64,000 bases of DNA from an uncultured Solirubrobacteraceae bacterium (GTDB lineage Bacteria > Actinomycetota > Thermoleophilia > Solirubrobacterales > Solirubrobacteraceae), in the NCBI GenBank assembly GCA_902806205.1, contig CADCVR010000058.1, forward strand, positions 1 to 64,000, read 5' to 3'. Position numbers and translations under genes: made by a program. The notes under the pieces are model-generated. The model was not told the origin of the DNA and searched no databases. It saw nothing but the letters and a program-made list of their open reading frames with translations. How positions within the stretch are numbered: position 1 is the stretch's first letter; each line of letters opens with the position of its first letter. This document shows, piece by piece, positions 9,678-16,942 of the stretch.

Positions 9678-10862
9678 ATGGTCTACACGGCGCTCGGCCT
9701 CGGCGCGGCGGCGTCGATCCACGTTCTCGGGGTCGACTGGCTCGAGGTCGAGGAGGACATCGCGGTCATCGAGCACGTCGCCGAGGCCGCCGTCGTCGTC
9801 ACGCTCTACGCGACGGGCCTGCAGATCGACCGGGAACTCAAGCTCGTCGCCTGGCGCAGTGTCCTGCTGCTGCTCGGCGTGGTGATGCCGTTGACGATCG
9901 CCGCCGTCACGCTGCTGGGCGTCGGCCTGCTCGGCCTGTCGCTCGGCGCCGCGCTCGTCCTCGGCGCGGCGCTGGCACCGACCGACCCGGTGCTGGCCGG
10001 TGACGTCGGTGTCGGTCCGCCGGGAGAGGACGAACCCGAGGCGCGCTTCTCCCTCACCGCTGAGGCGGCGTTCAACGACGGACTCGCCTTCCCGTTCCTG
10101 CTCGCCGGCCTGTTGATCGCGAGCGAAGGAGGCACGGGCTGGGTCGGCTCCTGGGCGCTCGTCGATGTGCTCTACAAGATCGTCGCGGGCGTGGCGGTGG
10201 GCATTCTCATGGGCGGGCTCGCCGCTCGGCTGGCGCTGCCGCTGCGGACGGAAGGCCGCCTCGGGAACGACCTCGACGGCTGGCTCGCCGTCGCCGTGGC
10301 GCTCGCGGTCTACGGCGTGGCGCAGGTTCTGGGCTCCTACGGCTTCCTCGCGGCGATCTGCGCCGGCCTCGCGTTCCGCCGCTACGAGCACGACCACGAC
10401 AAGCACCACGAGCTCCATGCGGGAGCGCAGCGCATCGTGCAGTTGCTCGAGCTCGGGACGATCGTGCTCGTGATGAGCATGGTGACGCTGTCGGGGCTCG
10501 GCGTCCCGGGCTGGGAGGGATGGCTCGTCGGAGTGCTGCTCGTGTTCCTCATCCGACCGGCGAGCGCGGTCGCGATACTGCGGCCGCGCTGGATGGCCTC
10601 CCAGGAGGAGCGTGGGTTCGTCGCCTTCTTCGGCGTTCGCGGCCTCGGCTCGATCTACTACGTGGGCGCTGCGCTCGGGACGGGGGTGCTCAGCGCGGGC
10701 GAGGCCAGGACGGTCCTCTGGACGGTCCTGGCCGCCGTGCTGGTCTCCGTGCTGGTGCACGGCGTGACCGCCAACGCGGGCATCCGCGGCCTCGAGCACC
10801 GCGCGCACGCCGACAGGAGTGCGTCGTCGGAGGGCTCCGCGCCGGTACCGCGCGCCGCCTGA
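9678..10862 (+). CDS. Na+/H+ antiporter of the CPA1/NhaP type
   Basis: About 11-12 hydrophobic segments include the ion-binding core with LGAALAPTDPVLA and LTAEAAFNDGLAFPF. A late FFGVRGLGSIYYV motif is typical of NhaP-type exchangers. 9678 is the first ATG. However, the same frame is open from 9456 and residues encoded from about 9575 form another hydrophobic helix (AALGFLALGLIVSVGILA) of the kind expected at the N-terminus. No ATG, GTG or TTG lies upstream in frame. CTG at 9531 overlaps the TGA of the BON gene and may be the true start, giving about 443 aa. Confidence 0.85.
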   Translation: MVYTALGLGAAASIHVLGVDWLEVEEDIAVIEHVAEAAVVVTLYATGLQIDRELKLVAWRSVLLLLGVVMPLTIAAVTLLGVGLLGLSLGAALVLGAALAPTDPVLAGDVGVGPPGEDEPEARFSLTAEAAFNDGLAFPFLLAGLLIASEGGTGWVGSWALVDVLYKIVAGVAVGILMGGLAARLALPLRTEGRLGNDLDGWLAVAVALAVYGVAQVLGSYGFLAAICAGLAFRRYEHDHDKHHELHAGAQRIVQLLELGTIVLVMSMVTLSGLGVPGWEGWLVGVLLVFLIRPASAVAILRPRWMASQEERGFVAFFGVRGLGSIYYVGAALGTGVLSAGEARTVLWTVLAAVLVSVLVHGVTANAGIRGLEHRAHADRSASSEGSAPVPRAA

Positions 10863-10913
10863 CGTGGCGCCCGCTCCCCCGGATCCGCGCTCCGTCGCGG
10901 ACGCAGGCACTCA

Positions 10914-11078
10914 GTGCTCCGATTCCGGAGTTCCGTGGCAGCATCCGGGCGCCTCGCCGGGGCCGTGACGCCCGGCGACGGCCCCGCAAGAACGCCCGGT
11001 ACGAGCAGGGCCGTCGCCGAACGCCACGGCGCGACGAATGCATCCCGGGTCCTGCGACGAACGTACGAAGCGGAGCAC
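10914..11078 (+). repeat. Palindrome-ended dispersed repeat, copy A (165 bp)
   Basis: The element starts GTGCTCCG and ends CGGAGCAC. Its outer ~36 bp are imperfect inverted repeats of each other, continuing through TTC...GTTC...GCAG...CCGGG. The interior can fold into a hairpin (GGGGCCGT paired with ACGGCCCC). It is about four-fifths identical by eye to the copy at 11725-11888 in the same orientation. It carries no reading frame. TCA lies immediately outside each end, a possible 3-bp target duplication. Its right end abuts the stop codon of the MOSC gene. Confidence 0.8.
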
Positions 11079-11720
11079 TCAGGAGGCAGTGGTCGCCGTG
11101 CGCGCCTGCGCCCAGGCCGTCACGACCGGGTTGAGCGCCGGCAGGCCGAGCAGTTCGCCGGCGCGTTCGCGCTCGAAGAGGAGGATCGCCATGACCCCGG
11201 CGACGGTCGGGGCGCCCGGGAGCCGGTCGGAGACCGCGATCGGGTCGCCCGCGGCGACCGCCCCGGACTCGAGGACACGGAAGTACGCGCCGCAGCGCCC
11301 CGCCCGCGCGAAGCGCTTGACCATGCCGGGCAGCCCGATGCGGTGGGCGAGCGTCGCGCACGGGATTCGCGGGCCCGTTGCCTCCAGGAGCGCCGTGCCG
11401 ACCCGCCAGCGCTCGCCGACGACCACCGCGTTGGCGTCGACGCCCTTCGTCGTGAGGTTCTGGCCCAGGACGCTCGCGTCGACGTGCAGCCCGAGCTCGG
11501 CGCTCCACCACGCGGCGTCCTCTACCGCGTAGGCGTAGACGGCCTGGTGGTGCCCGCCGTGGTACTTGCGGTTGTGCTGGTCGTCGCCCTCGAGGCCGAG
11601 CGGACCGGCCGGCACGCGCGCGGCGCCGACCGGCGTCTTGGCGATCGCCGAGCGCCACGGGCGCCCGCGCTTCTCGCCGATGAGGGTGGCGCGGCCGACG
11701 TTCACCTCGGTGACGTGCAT
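11079..11720 (-). CDS. MOSC domain-containing protein (YiiM-like)
   Basis: The 213-aa protein shows RGRPWRSAIAKTPV, GLEGDDQHNRKYHGG and QAVYAY at the N-terminus, then LGQNLTT. A Cys in GPRIPCATLA sits where the MOSC family keeps its conserved cysteine. MOSC proteins handle molybdenum-cofactor sulfur chemistry, and YiiM-like members are linked to reduction of N-hydroxylated compounds. The substrate here is unknown. The ATG is preceded by GGAGGG, which is contributed by the end of repeat copy B. The gene lies exactly between two direct copies of the repeat. Confidence 0.87.
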   Translation of the reverse strand: MHVTEVNVGRATLIGEKRGRPWRSAIAKTPVGAARVPAGPLGLEGDDQHNRKYHGGHHQAVYAYAVEDAAWWSAELGLHVDASVLGQNLTTKGVDANAVVVGERWRVGTALLEATGPRIPCATLAHRIGLPGMVKRFARAGRCGAYFRVLESGAVAAGDPIAVSDRLPGAPTVAGVMAILLFERERAGELLGLPALNPVVTAWAQARTATTAS

Positions 11721-11724
11721 CTAG

Positions 11725-11888
11725 ACCCTCCGGTTCTGAAGTTCGGTGGCAGCATCCGGGCGCCTCGCCGGGGCGTGACGCCCAGCGGTGGCCCCGCAGG
11801 TGCGCCCGGCACGAGCGGGGTCGTCTGCGAACGCCACGGCGCGGCGATCCATCCCGGATGCTGCGACGAAACTTGTGAATCGGAGCAC
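11725..11888 (+). repeat. Palindrome-ended dispersed repeat, copy B (164 bp)
   Basis: This copy has the same orientation and structure as that at 10914-11078. The block from GTGGCAGCATCCGGGCGCC through the next 9 bases is identical in both. The left end reads ACCCTCCG, degenerate relative to GTGCTCCG, and the right end is CGGAGCAC. On the minus strand the left end supplies the GGAGGG in front of the MOSC start codon. No clear flanking duplication is seen. Confidence 0.8.
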
Positions 11889-11898
11889 GAGGGAGTCC

Positions 11899-11904
11899 TA
11901 GCAT
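11899..11904 (+). promoter_or_regulatory. Leaderless-type -10 hexamer of the SDR gene
   Basis: TAGCAT ends 8 nt before the ATG at 11913. It lies just outside repeat copy B. Confidence 0.5.
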
Positions 11905-11912
11905 CCGCCGCC

Positions 11913-12692
11913 ATGGATCTCGGACTTCGAGGCACCGTCTGCATCGTCACGGGCGCGAGCAGGGGCATCGGCCGGGCGACCGCGGAGCGCCTGGCGGCCG
12001 AGGGTGCCCAGGTCCTGCTCGTCGGTCGAGACCGCGAACGGCTGGAGGCGGCCGCCGAAGCCGTCGGCGGGGTGGCCTTCCCGGCCGACGTGACCGACCC
12101 GGGCGCCGCCGCCGCGATCGTCGCGGATGCCGAGGCGCTCGGGCCGGTCGGCGTGCTCGTGAACAACGCAGGCACCTCGTTCGCCCGCCCGGTCGCCGAG
12201 CTGACCGACGCGGACTGGCGCGCGCAGCACGACATCCACGTGATGGCGCCGATGCGGCTCATGCGCGAGGCGGCGCCCCGGATGGCCGCGGCCGGAGGCG
12301 GGCGGATCGTCAACGTATGCTCGAGCGCGGGCAAGCGGCCGTCGCTCACGAACGCCGCCTACTCGGTCACGAAGGCCGCGCAGCTCTCGCTGTCGCGGGT
12401 CTGGGCGGACCTCCACGCCGCCGACGGGGTGCTCGTCAACGCGGTGACGCCCGGACCGGTGAGCTCAGAGCTGTGGCTGGGGCACGGTGGCCTGGCCGAT
12501 CAGACGGCGGCCGCGCGCGGCGTGACCCGGGAGGAGGCGCTCGCCGCGCAGGCGGGCAAGGTCCCGCTCGGCCGCTTCGCCGAGCCGGGGGAGGTCGCCG
12601 ACGTCATCGTCTTCCTCTGCTCCGCCCGCGCCTCGACGGTGACCGGCGCGGCGTGGTCGGTGGACGGCGGCGCCGTGGCGATCATCGTCTGA
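11913..12692 (+). CDS. SDR family NAD(P)-dependent oxidoreductase (FabG-like)
   Basis: The 259-aa classical short-chain dehydrogenase has the dinucleotide motif TGASRGIGRA near residue 13, NNAG, a catalytic Ser in CSSAG and the YSVTK active site. The C-terminal TVTGAAWSVDGG is the usual FabG-like end. The substrate cannot be told from sequence. ATG 11913 is the start next to a TAGCAT hexamer. Open frame upstream of it only reads through the repeat element and is not coding. Confidence 0.9.
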   Translation: MDLGLRGTVCIVTGASRGIGRATAERLAAEGAQVLLVGRDRERLEAAAEAVGGVAFPADVTDPGAAAAIVADAEALGPVGVLVNNAGTSFARPVAELTDADWRAQHDIHVMAPMRLMREAAPRMAAAGGGRIVNVCSSAGKRPSLTNAAYSVTKAAQLSLSRVWADLHAADGVLVNAVTPGPVSSELWLGHGGLADQTAAARGVTREEALAAQAGKVPLGRFAEPGEVADVIVFLCSARASTVTGAAWSVDGGAVAIIV

Positions 12693-12696
12693 CGGA

Positions 12697-14082
12697 TCAG
12701 AGCACCGAGGCGAGCCGTTCGACTCCCTCGGCCATCCGCTCCGGGGGCTCCCCGGCGAAGGTCAGGCGCAGGTGCGGGCCGGGTGCCTCGCCGGGGAACC
12801 AGCGGCGCCCGGCGGAGACGACGACTCCGGCGGCCGCGGCGCGGCGCGCGACGTCGTCGTCGTGGCTGCCGTCGGGCAGCCGCGCCCAGAGGTGGAACCC
12901 ACCCCGGGGCAGGCAGGCGAGCTTCAGTTGCGGCAGATCTCGTTCGAGTGCACCCGCCAGCGCGTCGCGCCGCTCGCGCAGGCCCGCACGCAGTCGCCTT
13001 CGGTGCGTGCCCCAGCCGGGAGAGGAGACGAGGTCGAGCGCCGCGTGCTGGAGCGGACCGGAGACGAAGAAGTCGTCGACCACCCGGGCCGCGCGCAACC
13101 GGGTGCCGGCCGCGCCGCGGGCCGCCACCGCCGCGACCCGCAGCCCGGGGGCGGCGCTCTTGGTCAGCGATCGCAGGTGCACGACGTGGCCGTCGGGGTC
13201 ATCGCCGACGAGCGGCGCGGGCGCCGCGCCGTCGATCACCAGATCGCGCGCCGAGTCGTCCTCGACGAGGAACGCGCCGGCGGACGCGACCGCCGCCGTG
13301 ACCGCGCCGCGCCGCTCCGGCGCCAGCGTGGCTCCGTGCGGGTTTGCGAACGCCGGCTGGACGTAGACCAGTCGGGCGCCCGTACGGTCGAGCGCGGCGG
13401 CGAGCAGCTCGGGGCGAACGCCGTCGCCGTCGGCGGGCACCGGGACCGGGCGCAGGCCGGCAGTGCGTGCGGCCGCCAGGGCACCCCCGTACGTCGGCGA
13501 CTCCACGAGCACCGCGTCGCCCGGGGTGCCGAGCGCCCGGAAGACGGTGCCGAGCGCGGACTGGCCGCCCGAGCAGATCACGACGTCGTGGCCGGTGAGG
13601 CCGCCGCCGGCGGCGCGGGCGAACCACGCCCGGAGCTCCGGAAGGCCCTCGACCGGCAGTCGGTCCCACGCGCCCGGCCGTCGCGCCGCCCGAGCCAGAG
13701 CGGCACCGAGCGCCGCGACGGGCTGGAGTGCAGGCTCCATGTAGCCCGTCGAGAGGACGACGGCGCCGGGGCGCCCGAGCGCCAGCAGCTCGTCGAGGCC
13801 GCCGGTGTCGACCGGCGGGCCGGCGAGCGCGACCTCCTGCCAGGACAAGTCCGCGACGGCGGCACCGGGCGCAGGCGCCGCCACGAACGTACCCCGGCCC
13901 GGCCGGGGCTCGACGATGCCTTCCCCCGCCAGTCGTGCGATCGCCCGCTGCACGGTGACCGGCGAGGCGCGATGGACGGCCATGAGCTCCCGGACCGACG
14001 GCAGCCGGCTTCCCGGTGGCAGCGCCGCGGCGGTGGAGCGGATCTCGGCCGCGATCCGGGCTTCGGTGTTATCCTCGACCAT
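12697..14082 (-). CDS. MocR-type transcriptional regulator (GntR winged helix plus aminotransferase-like domain)
   Basis: The 461-aa protein has an N-terminal winged-helix domain at about residues 8-68 (LPPGSRLPSVREL, VTVQRAIARLAGEGIVEPRPGRGTFV). A fold-type I aminotransferase-like domain follows, with SGGQSALG, FANPHG and the PLP lysine K308 in RSLTKSAAPGLR. MocR proteins sense PLP or amino compounds and usually control a divergent gene. Here that is the EamA exporter, whose ATG overlaps this ATG on the opposite strand. Control of the exporter and of itself is inferred from that layout. Confidence 0.92.
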   Translation of the reverse strand: MVEDNTEARIAAEIRSTAAALPPGSRLPSVRELMAVHRASPVTVQRAIARLAGEGIVEPRPGRGTFVAAPAPGAAVADLSWQEVALAGPPVDTGGLDELLALGRPGAVVLSTGYMEPALQPVAALGAALARAARRPGAWDRLPVEGLPELRAWFARAAGGGLTGHDVVICSGGQSALGTVFRALGTPGDAVLVESPTYGGALAAARTAGLRPVPVPADGDGVRPELLAAALDRTGARLVYVQPAFANPHGATLAPERRGAVTAAVASAGAFLVEDDSARDLVIDGAAPAPLVGDDPDGHVVHLRSLTKSAAPGLRVAAVAARGAAGTRLRAARVVDDFFVSGPLQHAALDLVSSPGWGTHRRRLRAGLRERRDALAGALERDLPQLKLACLPRGGFHLWARLPDGSHDDDVARRAAAAGVVVSAGRRWFPGEAPGPHLRLTFAGEPPERMAEGVERLASVL

Positions 14083-14098
14083 GAGTATCCGGAGTAAC
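14068..14098. promoter_or_regulatory. Candidate operator/promoter overlapping both divergent starts (mocR / eamA)
   Basis: GTTATCC (14068-14074) and GGAGTAAC (14091-14098) form an imperfect inverted repeat centred on the two overlapping start codons. TATCCT at 14070-14075 would serve as a -10 for the plus-strand gene. With no free intergenic DNA, both transcripts would have to be leaderless or to start inside the opposite gene. Operator function is inference. Confidence 0.4.
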
Positions 14099-14983
14099 GC
14101 TACCGGACTGGTCCGGGTGACGCCTCAGGCCCGCCTCCCCCGGGGACTCGCCCTCGGATCCCTCGGCGTCGTGGCCTTCTCGTTCTCGCTTCCGGCCACG
14201 AAGCTCGCGGTCGCCGACCTCGACCCGTGGTTCGTAGCGTTCGGTCGCGCCGCCGTCGCCGGGCTCCTGGCCCTGGCGGTCCTGTGGGCCGGGCGTGCAC
14301 CGCGGCCGACTCGCGGGCAGTGGCGCCGCCTCGCGTTCGTCGTCGTCGGCGTGGTCGTCGGCTTCCCGCTGTTGACCTCACTGGCCCTGCGCGACCTCCC
14401 GGCGGCGCACGCCATCGTGATGATCGGCCTGCTTCCCGCCGCGACGGCGGTGGCGGCGGTCCTCCGGGCGGGGGAGCGTCCCGCGCTCGGGTTCTGGCTG
14501 GCCGCGGGCGCCGGCACCGCCGCGGTGGTCGCGTTCGGGGCGGCGGGTGGTGCACAGGGGCTCGAGCCCGCGGACCTCGGACTGCTGCTGGCGGTGGCCC
14601 TCTGCGGCGTGGGCTACGCGGAGGGCGCGGTGGTCGCTCGGGCACTCGGCGGCGCGCGCACGATCTGCTGGGCGCTCGTGCTCGCCCTGCCGCTCACGCT
14701 GCCGGTCGCCGCGCTCACCGCGGGCGGCCTCGAGGCGTCCGCCACGGCGTGGATCGGCTTCACCTACGTCGCGCTGATCTCCATGTTCCTCGGCTTCTTC
14801 GCCTGGTACGCCGGCCTTTCCCGCGGCGGCGTGGCTCGCATCGGACAGGTGCAGCTCGCCCAGCCCGTCCTCAGCCTCGGCTGGGCGGCGCTCGTGCTCG
14901 GTGAAGCCGTCAGCGGTTCGGAGGCGGTGACGGCCGCCGTGGTGCTGGCCTGCGTCGTCGCGACCCAGCGGGCGCGCGCGTAG
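14081..14983 (+). CDS. EamA/DMT family transporter
   Basis: The 300-aa protein has about ten hydrophobic segments in two EamA repeats. Recognisable parts are LGVVAFSFSLPATKLAV, AAHAIVMIGLLPAATAV, the second-half FTYVALISMFLGFFAWYAGL and GQVQLAQPVLSLGWAALVLGE. It is likely an exporter of an amino acid or other small metabolite. ATG 14081 is supported by TATCCT five bases upstream. GTG 14117 is an alternative that would avoid the overlap with the MocR start. A pairing of MocR with EamA is common. Confidence 0.88.
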   Translation: MSIRSNATGLVRVTPQARLPRGLALGSLGVVAFSFSLPATKLAVADLDPWFVAFGRAAVAGLLALAVLWAGRAPRPTRGQWRRLAFVVVGVVVGFPLLTSLALRDLPAAHAIVMIGLLPAATAVAAVLRAGERPALGFWLAAGAGTAAVVAFGAAGGAQGLEPADLGLLLAVALCGVGYAEGAVVARALGGARTICWALVLALPLTLPVAALTAGGLEASATAWIGFTYVALISMFLGFFAWYAGLSRGGVARIGQVQLAQPVLSLGWAALVLGEAVSGSEAVTAAVVLACVVATQRARA

Positions 14984-14986
14984 GAT
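14981..14986 (+). promoter_or_regulatory. Leaderless-type -10 hexamer of hadA
   Basis: TAGGAT ends 7 nt before the hadA ATG. Its first three bases are the TAG stop of the transporter gene. Confidence 0.5.
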
Positions 14987-14993
14987 CGCGGCG

Positions 14994-15434
14994 ATGGCCC
15001 TCTCGACGGACGCGGTCGGCAAGACGTACCCGCCCGTGACCTACGCGGTGGGCCGAGAGAAGGTCAGGGAGTACGCGCTCGCGGTCGGGGAGCGCGACCC
15101 GCTGCACCTCGACGTGGAGGCCGCTCGCGCGGCGGGCTACGCCGATCTCGTGGCGCCGCCGATGTTCGCGGTCGTCTACGCCGCCCCCGCGATGGGGCCG
15201 GCGATCTTCGATCCGCACGTCGGCATGAACTTCGCCCTCATGGTCCACGGCGGGCAGGAGTTCGCCTGGGGGCCCCTGGTCGTCACGGGTGACGAGGTCG
15301 TCACGTCGGTCACCGTCAAGCGCATCGAGGAGCGCGCAGGCGTGGGCTTCTTCGTCTTTGAGTCCGTGTCGACCAACCAGGACGGGCACACCGTGTGCGT
15401 CGGCACGTGGACGAACATCGTGCAGGGAGTCTGA
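14994..15434 (+). CDS. hadA: FAS1-like dehydratase, (3R)-hydroxyacyl-ACP dehydratase subunit HadA type
   Basis: The 146-aa hot-dog-fold protein has TYPPVTYAVGREKVREYA, DPLHLDVEAAR and LVAPPMF, the pattern of the actinobacterial HadA/MaoC-N family. HadA lacks its own catalytic hydratase motif and pairs with a HadB-like partner to dehydrate (3R)-hydroxyacyl thioesters in fatty-acid elongation. The partner follows with no intervening base, which supports a heterodimer. The exact acyl substrate is unknown. Confidence 0.85.
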   Translation: MALSTDAVGKTYPPVTYAVGREKVREYALAVGERDPLHLDVEAARAAGYADLVAPPMFAVVYAAPAMGPAIFDPHVGMNFALMVHGGQEFAWGPLVVTGDEVVTSVTVKRIEERAGVGFFVFESVSTNQDGHTVCVGTWTNIVQGV

Positions 15435-15830
15435 GTGCCCATGAACTTCGAAGCGGGAGCGCAGCTGCCCGACCTGAAGGTCACGCCGGACAAGTATCTC
15501 AGCGTCCGCTACGCGGGAGCGTCGGGCGACTACAACCCGATCCACATCGACGAGGAGTTCGCCAAGGCCGTGGGCCTGCCGGGACGCATCCTTCACGGTC
15601 TGTTCTCGATGGCCCTCGTCGCGCGGGCGCAGACCGAGGCCGCGGGCGGTCCGGCCTCGCTCAAGCGCCTGTCGGTGCAGTTCCGCGGCATGGGCTTCCC
15701 CGAGCAGGAGATCGTCGTGACGAGCACCGTGGCCCGTGTCCGGGACGGCGTCGCCACGGTCCACGCCCTGGCCGAGCAGGGCGGCAACGTGATCGTCCAC
15801 GACGCGGAAGCCGAGCTCGAGCTGCCGTAG
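15435..15830 (+). CDS. hadB: MaoC family dehydratase, HadB-type catalytic subunit
   Basis: The 131-aa hot-dog protein has the hydratase-2 motif YAGASGDYNPIHIDEEFA, supplying the Asp/His pair, followed by GLPGRILHGLFSMAL. GTG 15435 directly follows the hadA stop and ATG 15441 is an alternative. GGGAG at about 15425 can serve as the ribosome-binding site for either. With hadA it forms a two-subunit (3R)-hydroxyacyl dehydratase. Confidence 0.87.
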   Translation: MPMNFEAGAQLPDLKVTPDKYLSVRYAGASGDYNPIHIDEEFAKAVGLPGRILHGLFSMALVARAQTEAAGGPASLKRLSVQFRGMGFPEQEIVVTSTVARVRDGVATVHALAEQGGNVIVHDAEAELELP

Positions 15831-15897
15831 GATCAGGGGCTCAGGACGCGCGGGTCCGGGCGGCACACCACTTGAGCACGCGCCCGCGCGCCCCTCG

Positions 15898-15903
15898 TAC
15901 CAT
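15898..15903 (+). promoter_or_regulatory. Leaderless-type -10 hexamer that decides the hrcA start
   Basis: TACCAT overlaps the upstream ATG at 15902 and ends 7 nt before GTG 15911. The transcript would begin at the GTG, making the earlier ATG untranscribed. Confidence 0.5.
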
Positions 15904-15910
15904 GGGGCCG

Positions 15911-16942
15911 GTGAACCTCAGCCCGCGACAGGAGCTCCTGCTGCGCAAGGTCGTCGGCGCCTACCGCGCCACGGGCCTGCCCGTGGGCTCCAAGGCCCTG
16001 GCGGCCGACGCGGAGCTCGACTGCGGGTCCTCGACGATCCGCCACGAGCTCGCGATGCTCGAAGAGCACGGGCTGCTCGCGCACCCCCACACCAGCGCGG
16101 GCCGGGTGCCGACCGACGCGGGGCACCGCTACTACGTCGACCGGCTGCTGCCGACGGCGCTGGAGCCCGTCGCGCCCGGAACGGGCCTCGAGCTGCAGCT
16201 CATCCGCCGCGAGGTCGACGAGGCGATGCGCGTCACGACCGAGACGCTCTCCCAGGTCACGAACCTGCTGGCGATCGTCTCCGCGCCGCCGATCAACACG
16301 GCGACGATCCGCCACATCGAGGTGCTGCTGCTGCAGCCCCAGGTCGTCATGGTCGTCGTCATCACCTCCACGGGCGGGGTGACCAAGCGCGTCTTCGGCT
16401 TCGAGTCGCCCGTGGACCCGGGTCTGGTCACCTGGGCGGCCGAGGAGCTCAACGGACGCCTGAACGGGGTGGGCCTCGGCGCCCGGACGCTGCGCTCGCG
16501 CCTGAGCGACCCCTCCCGCGGCGGGACGGAGCGCACGTTCCTCGAGGCGCTGAGTCCCGCCTTCACCGACCTGGCCGCCACCGCGGAGGACGCGCTCTAC
16601 GTCGACGGTGCCGCCCGCCTGCTGACCGAGCACCGCTTCCAGGACCTCACCCAGATCAACGCGCTGATGGGGATGCTCGAGCGGCGCGTCACGCTGCTCG
16701 GGGTCCTGCAAGCCGCCCTCGGGGATCGCGACGTGCGCGTGCGCATCGGCTCGGAGAACGAGGTGCCCGCGCTCCAGGGCCTCTCGGTCATCGCCGCGGG
16801 CTACGGCCTGCCGACGCAGCCGCTCGGGACCGTCTCGGTCATCGGCCCCGTCCACATGGACTACGGCGTGGCGATCCGCTCCGTCCGAGAGGCGGCGCTG
16901 CAACTCTCCCACTTCATCGAGGACGTATACGACATCGCATGA
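15911..16942 (+). CDS. hrcA: Heat-inducible transcription repressor HrcA
   Basis: The 343-aa protein begins MNLSPRQELLLRKVVGAY, with the winged helix containing STIRHELAMLEEHGLLAHPHTSAGRVPTD split over that region. It ends with the GAF-like domain carrying GSENEV and GYGLPTQPLGTVSVIGP. HrcA represses chaperone genes through CIRCE operators. GTG 15911 is chosen over ATG 15902 because a TACCAT hexamer overlaps the ATG and the family N-terminus begins at this point. No CIRCE sequence is seen near this gene. It overlaps dnaJ by 4 bp. Confidence 0.94.
   Translation: MNLSPRQELLLRKVVGAYRATGLPVGSKALAADAELDCGSSTIRHELAMLEEHGLLAHPHTSAGRVPTDAGHRYYVDRLLPTALEPVAPGTGLELQLIRREVDEAMRVTTETLSQVTNLLAIVSAPPINTATIRHIEVLLLQPQVVMVVVITSTGGVTKRVFGFESPVDPGLVTWAAEELNGRLNGVGLGARTLRSRLSDPSRGGTERTFLEALSPAFTDLAATAEDALYVDGAARLLTEHRFQDLTQINALMGMLERRVTLLGVLQAALGDRDVRVRIGSENEVPALQGLSVIAAGYGLPTQPLGTVSVIGPVHMDYGVAIRSVREAALQLSHFIEDVYDIA

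Noticed and set aside
9021-10910. 629-codon minus-strand frame over the BON and antiporter genes
   Set aside because: Both plus-strand genes have recognisable domains. The antisense product is low-complexity Ala/Arg/Glu sequence and ends inside the tandem repeats.
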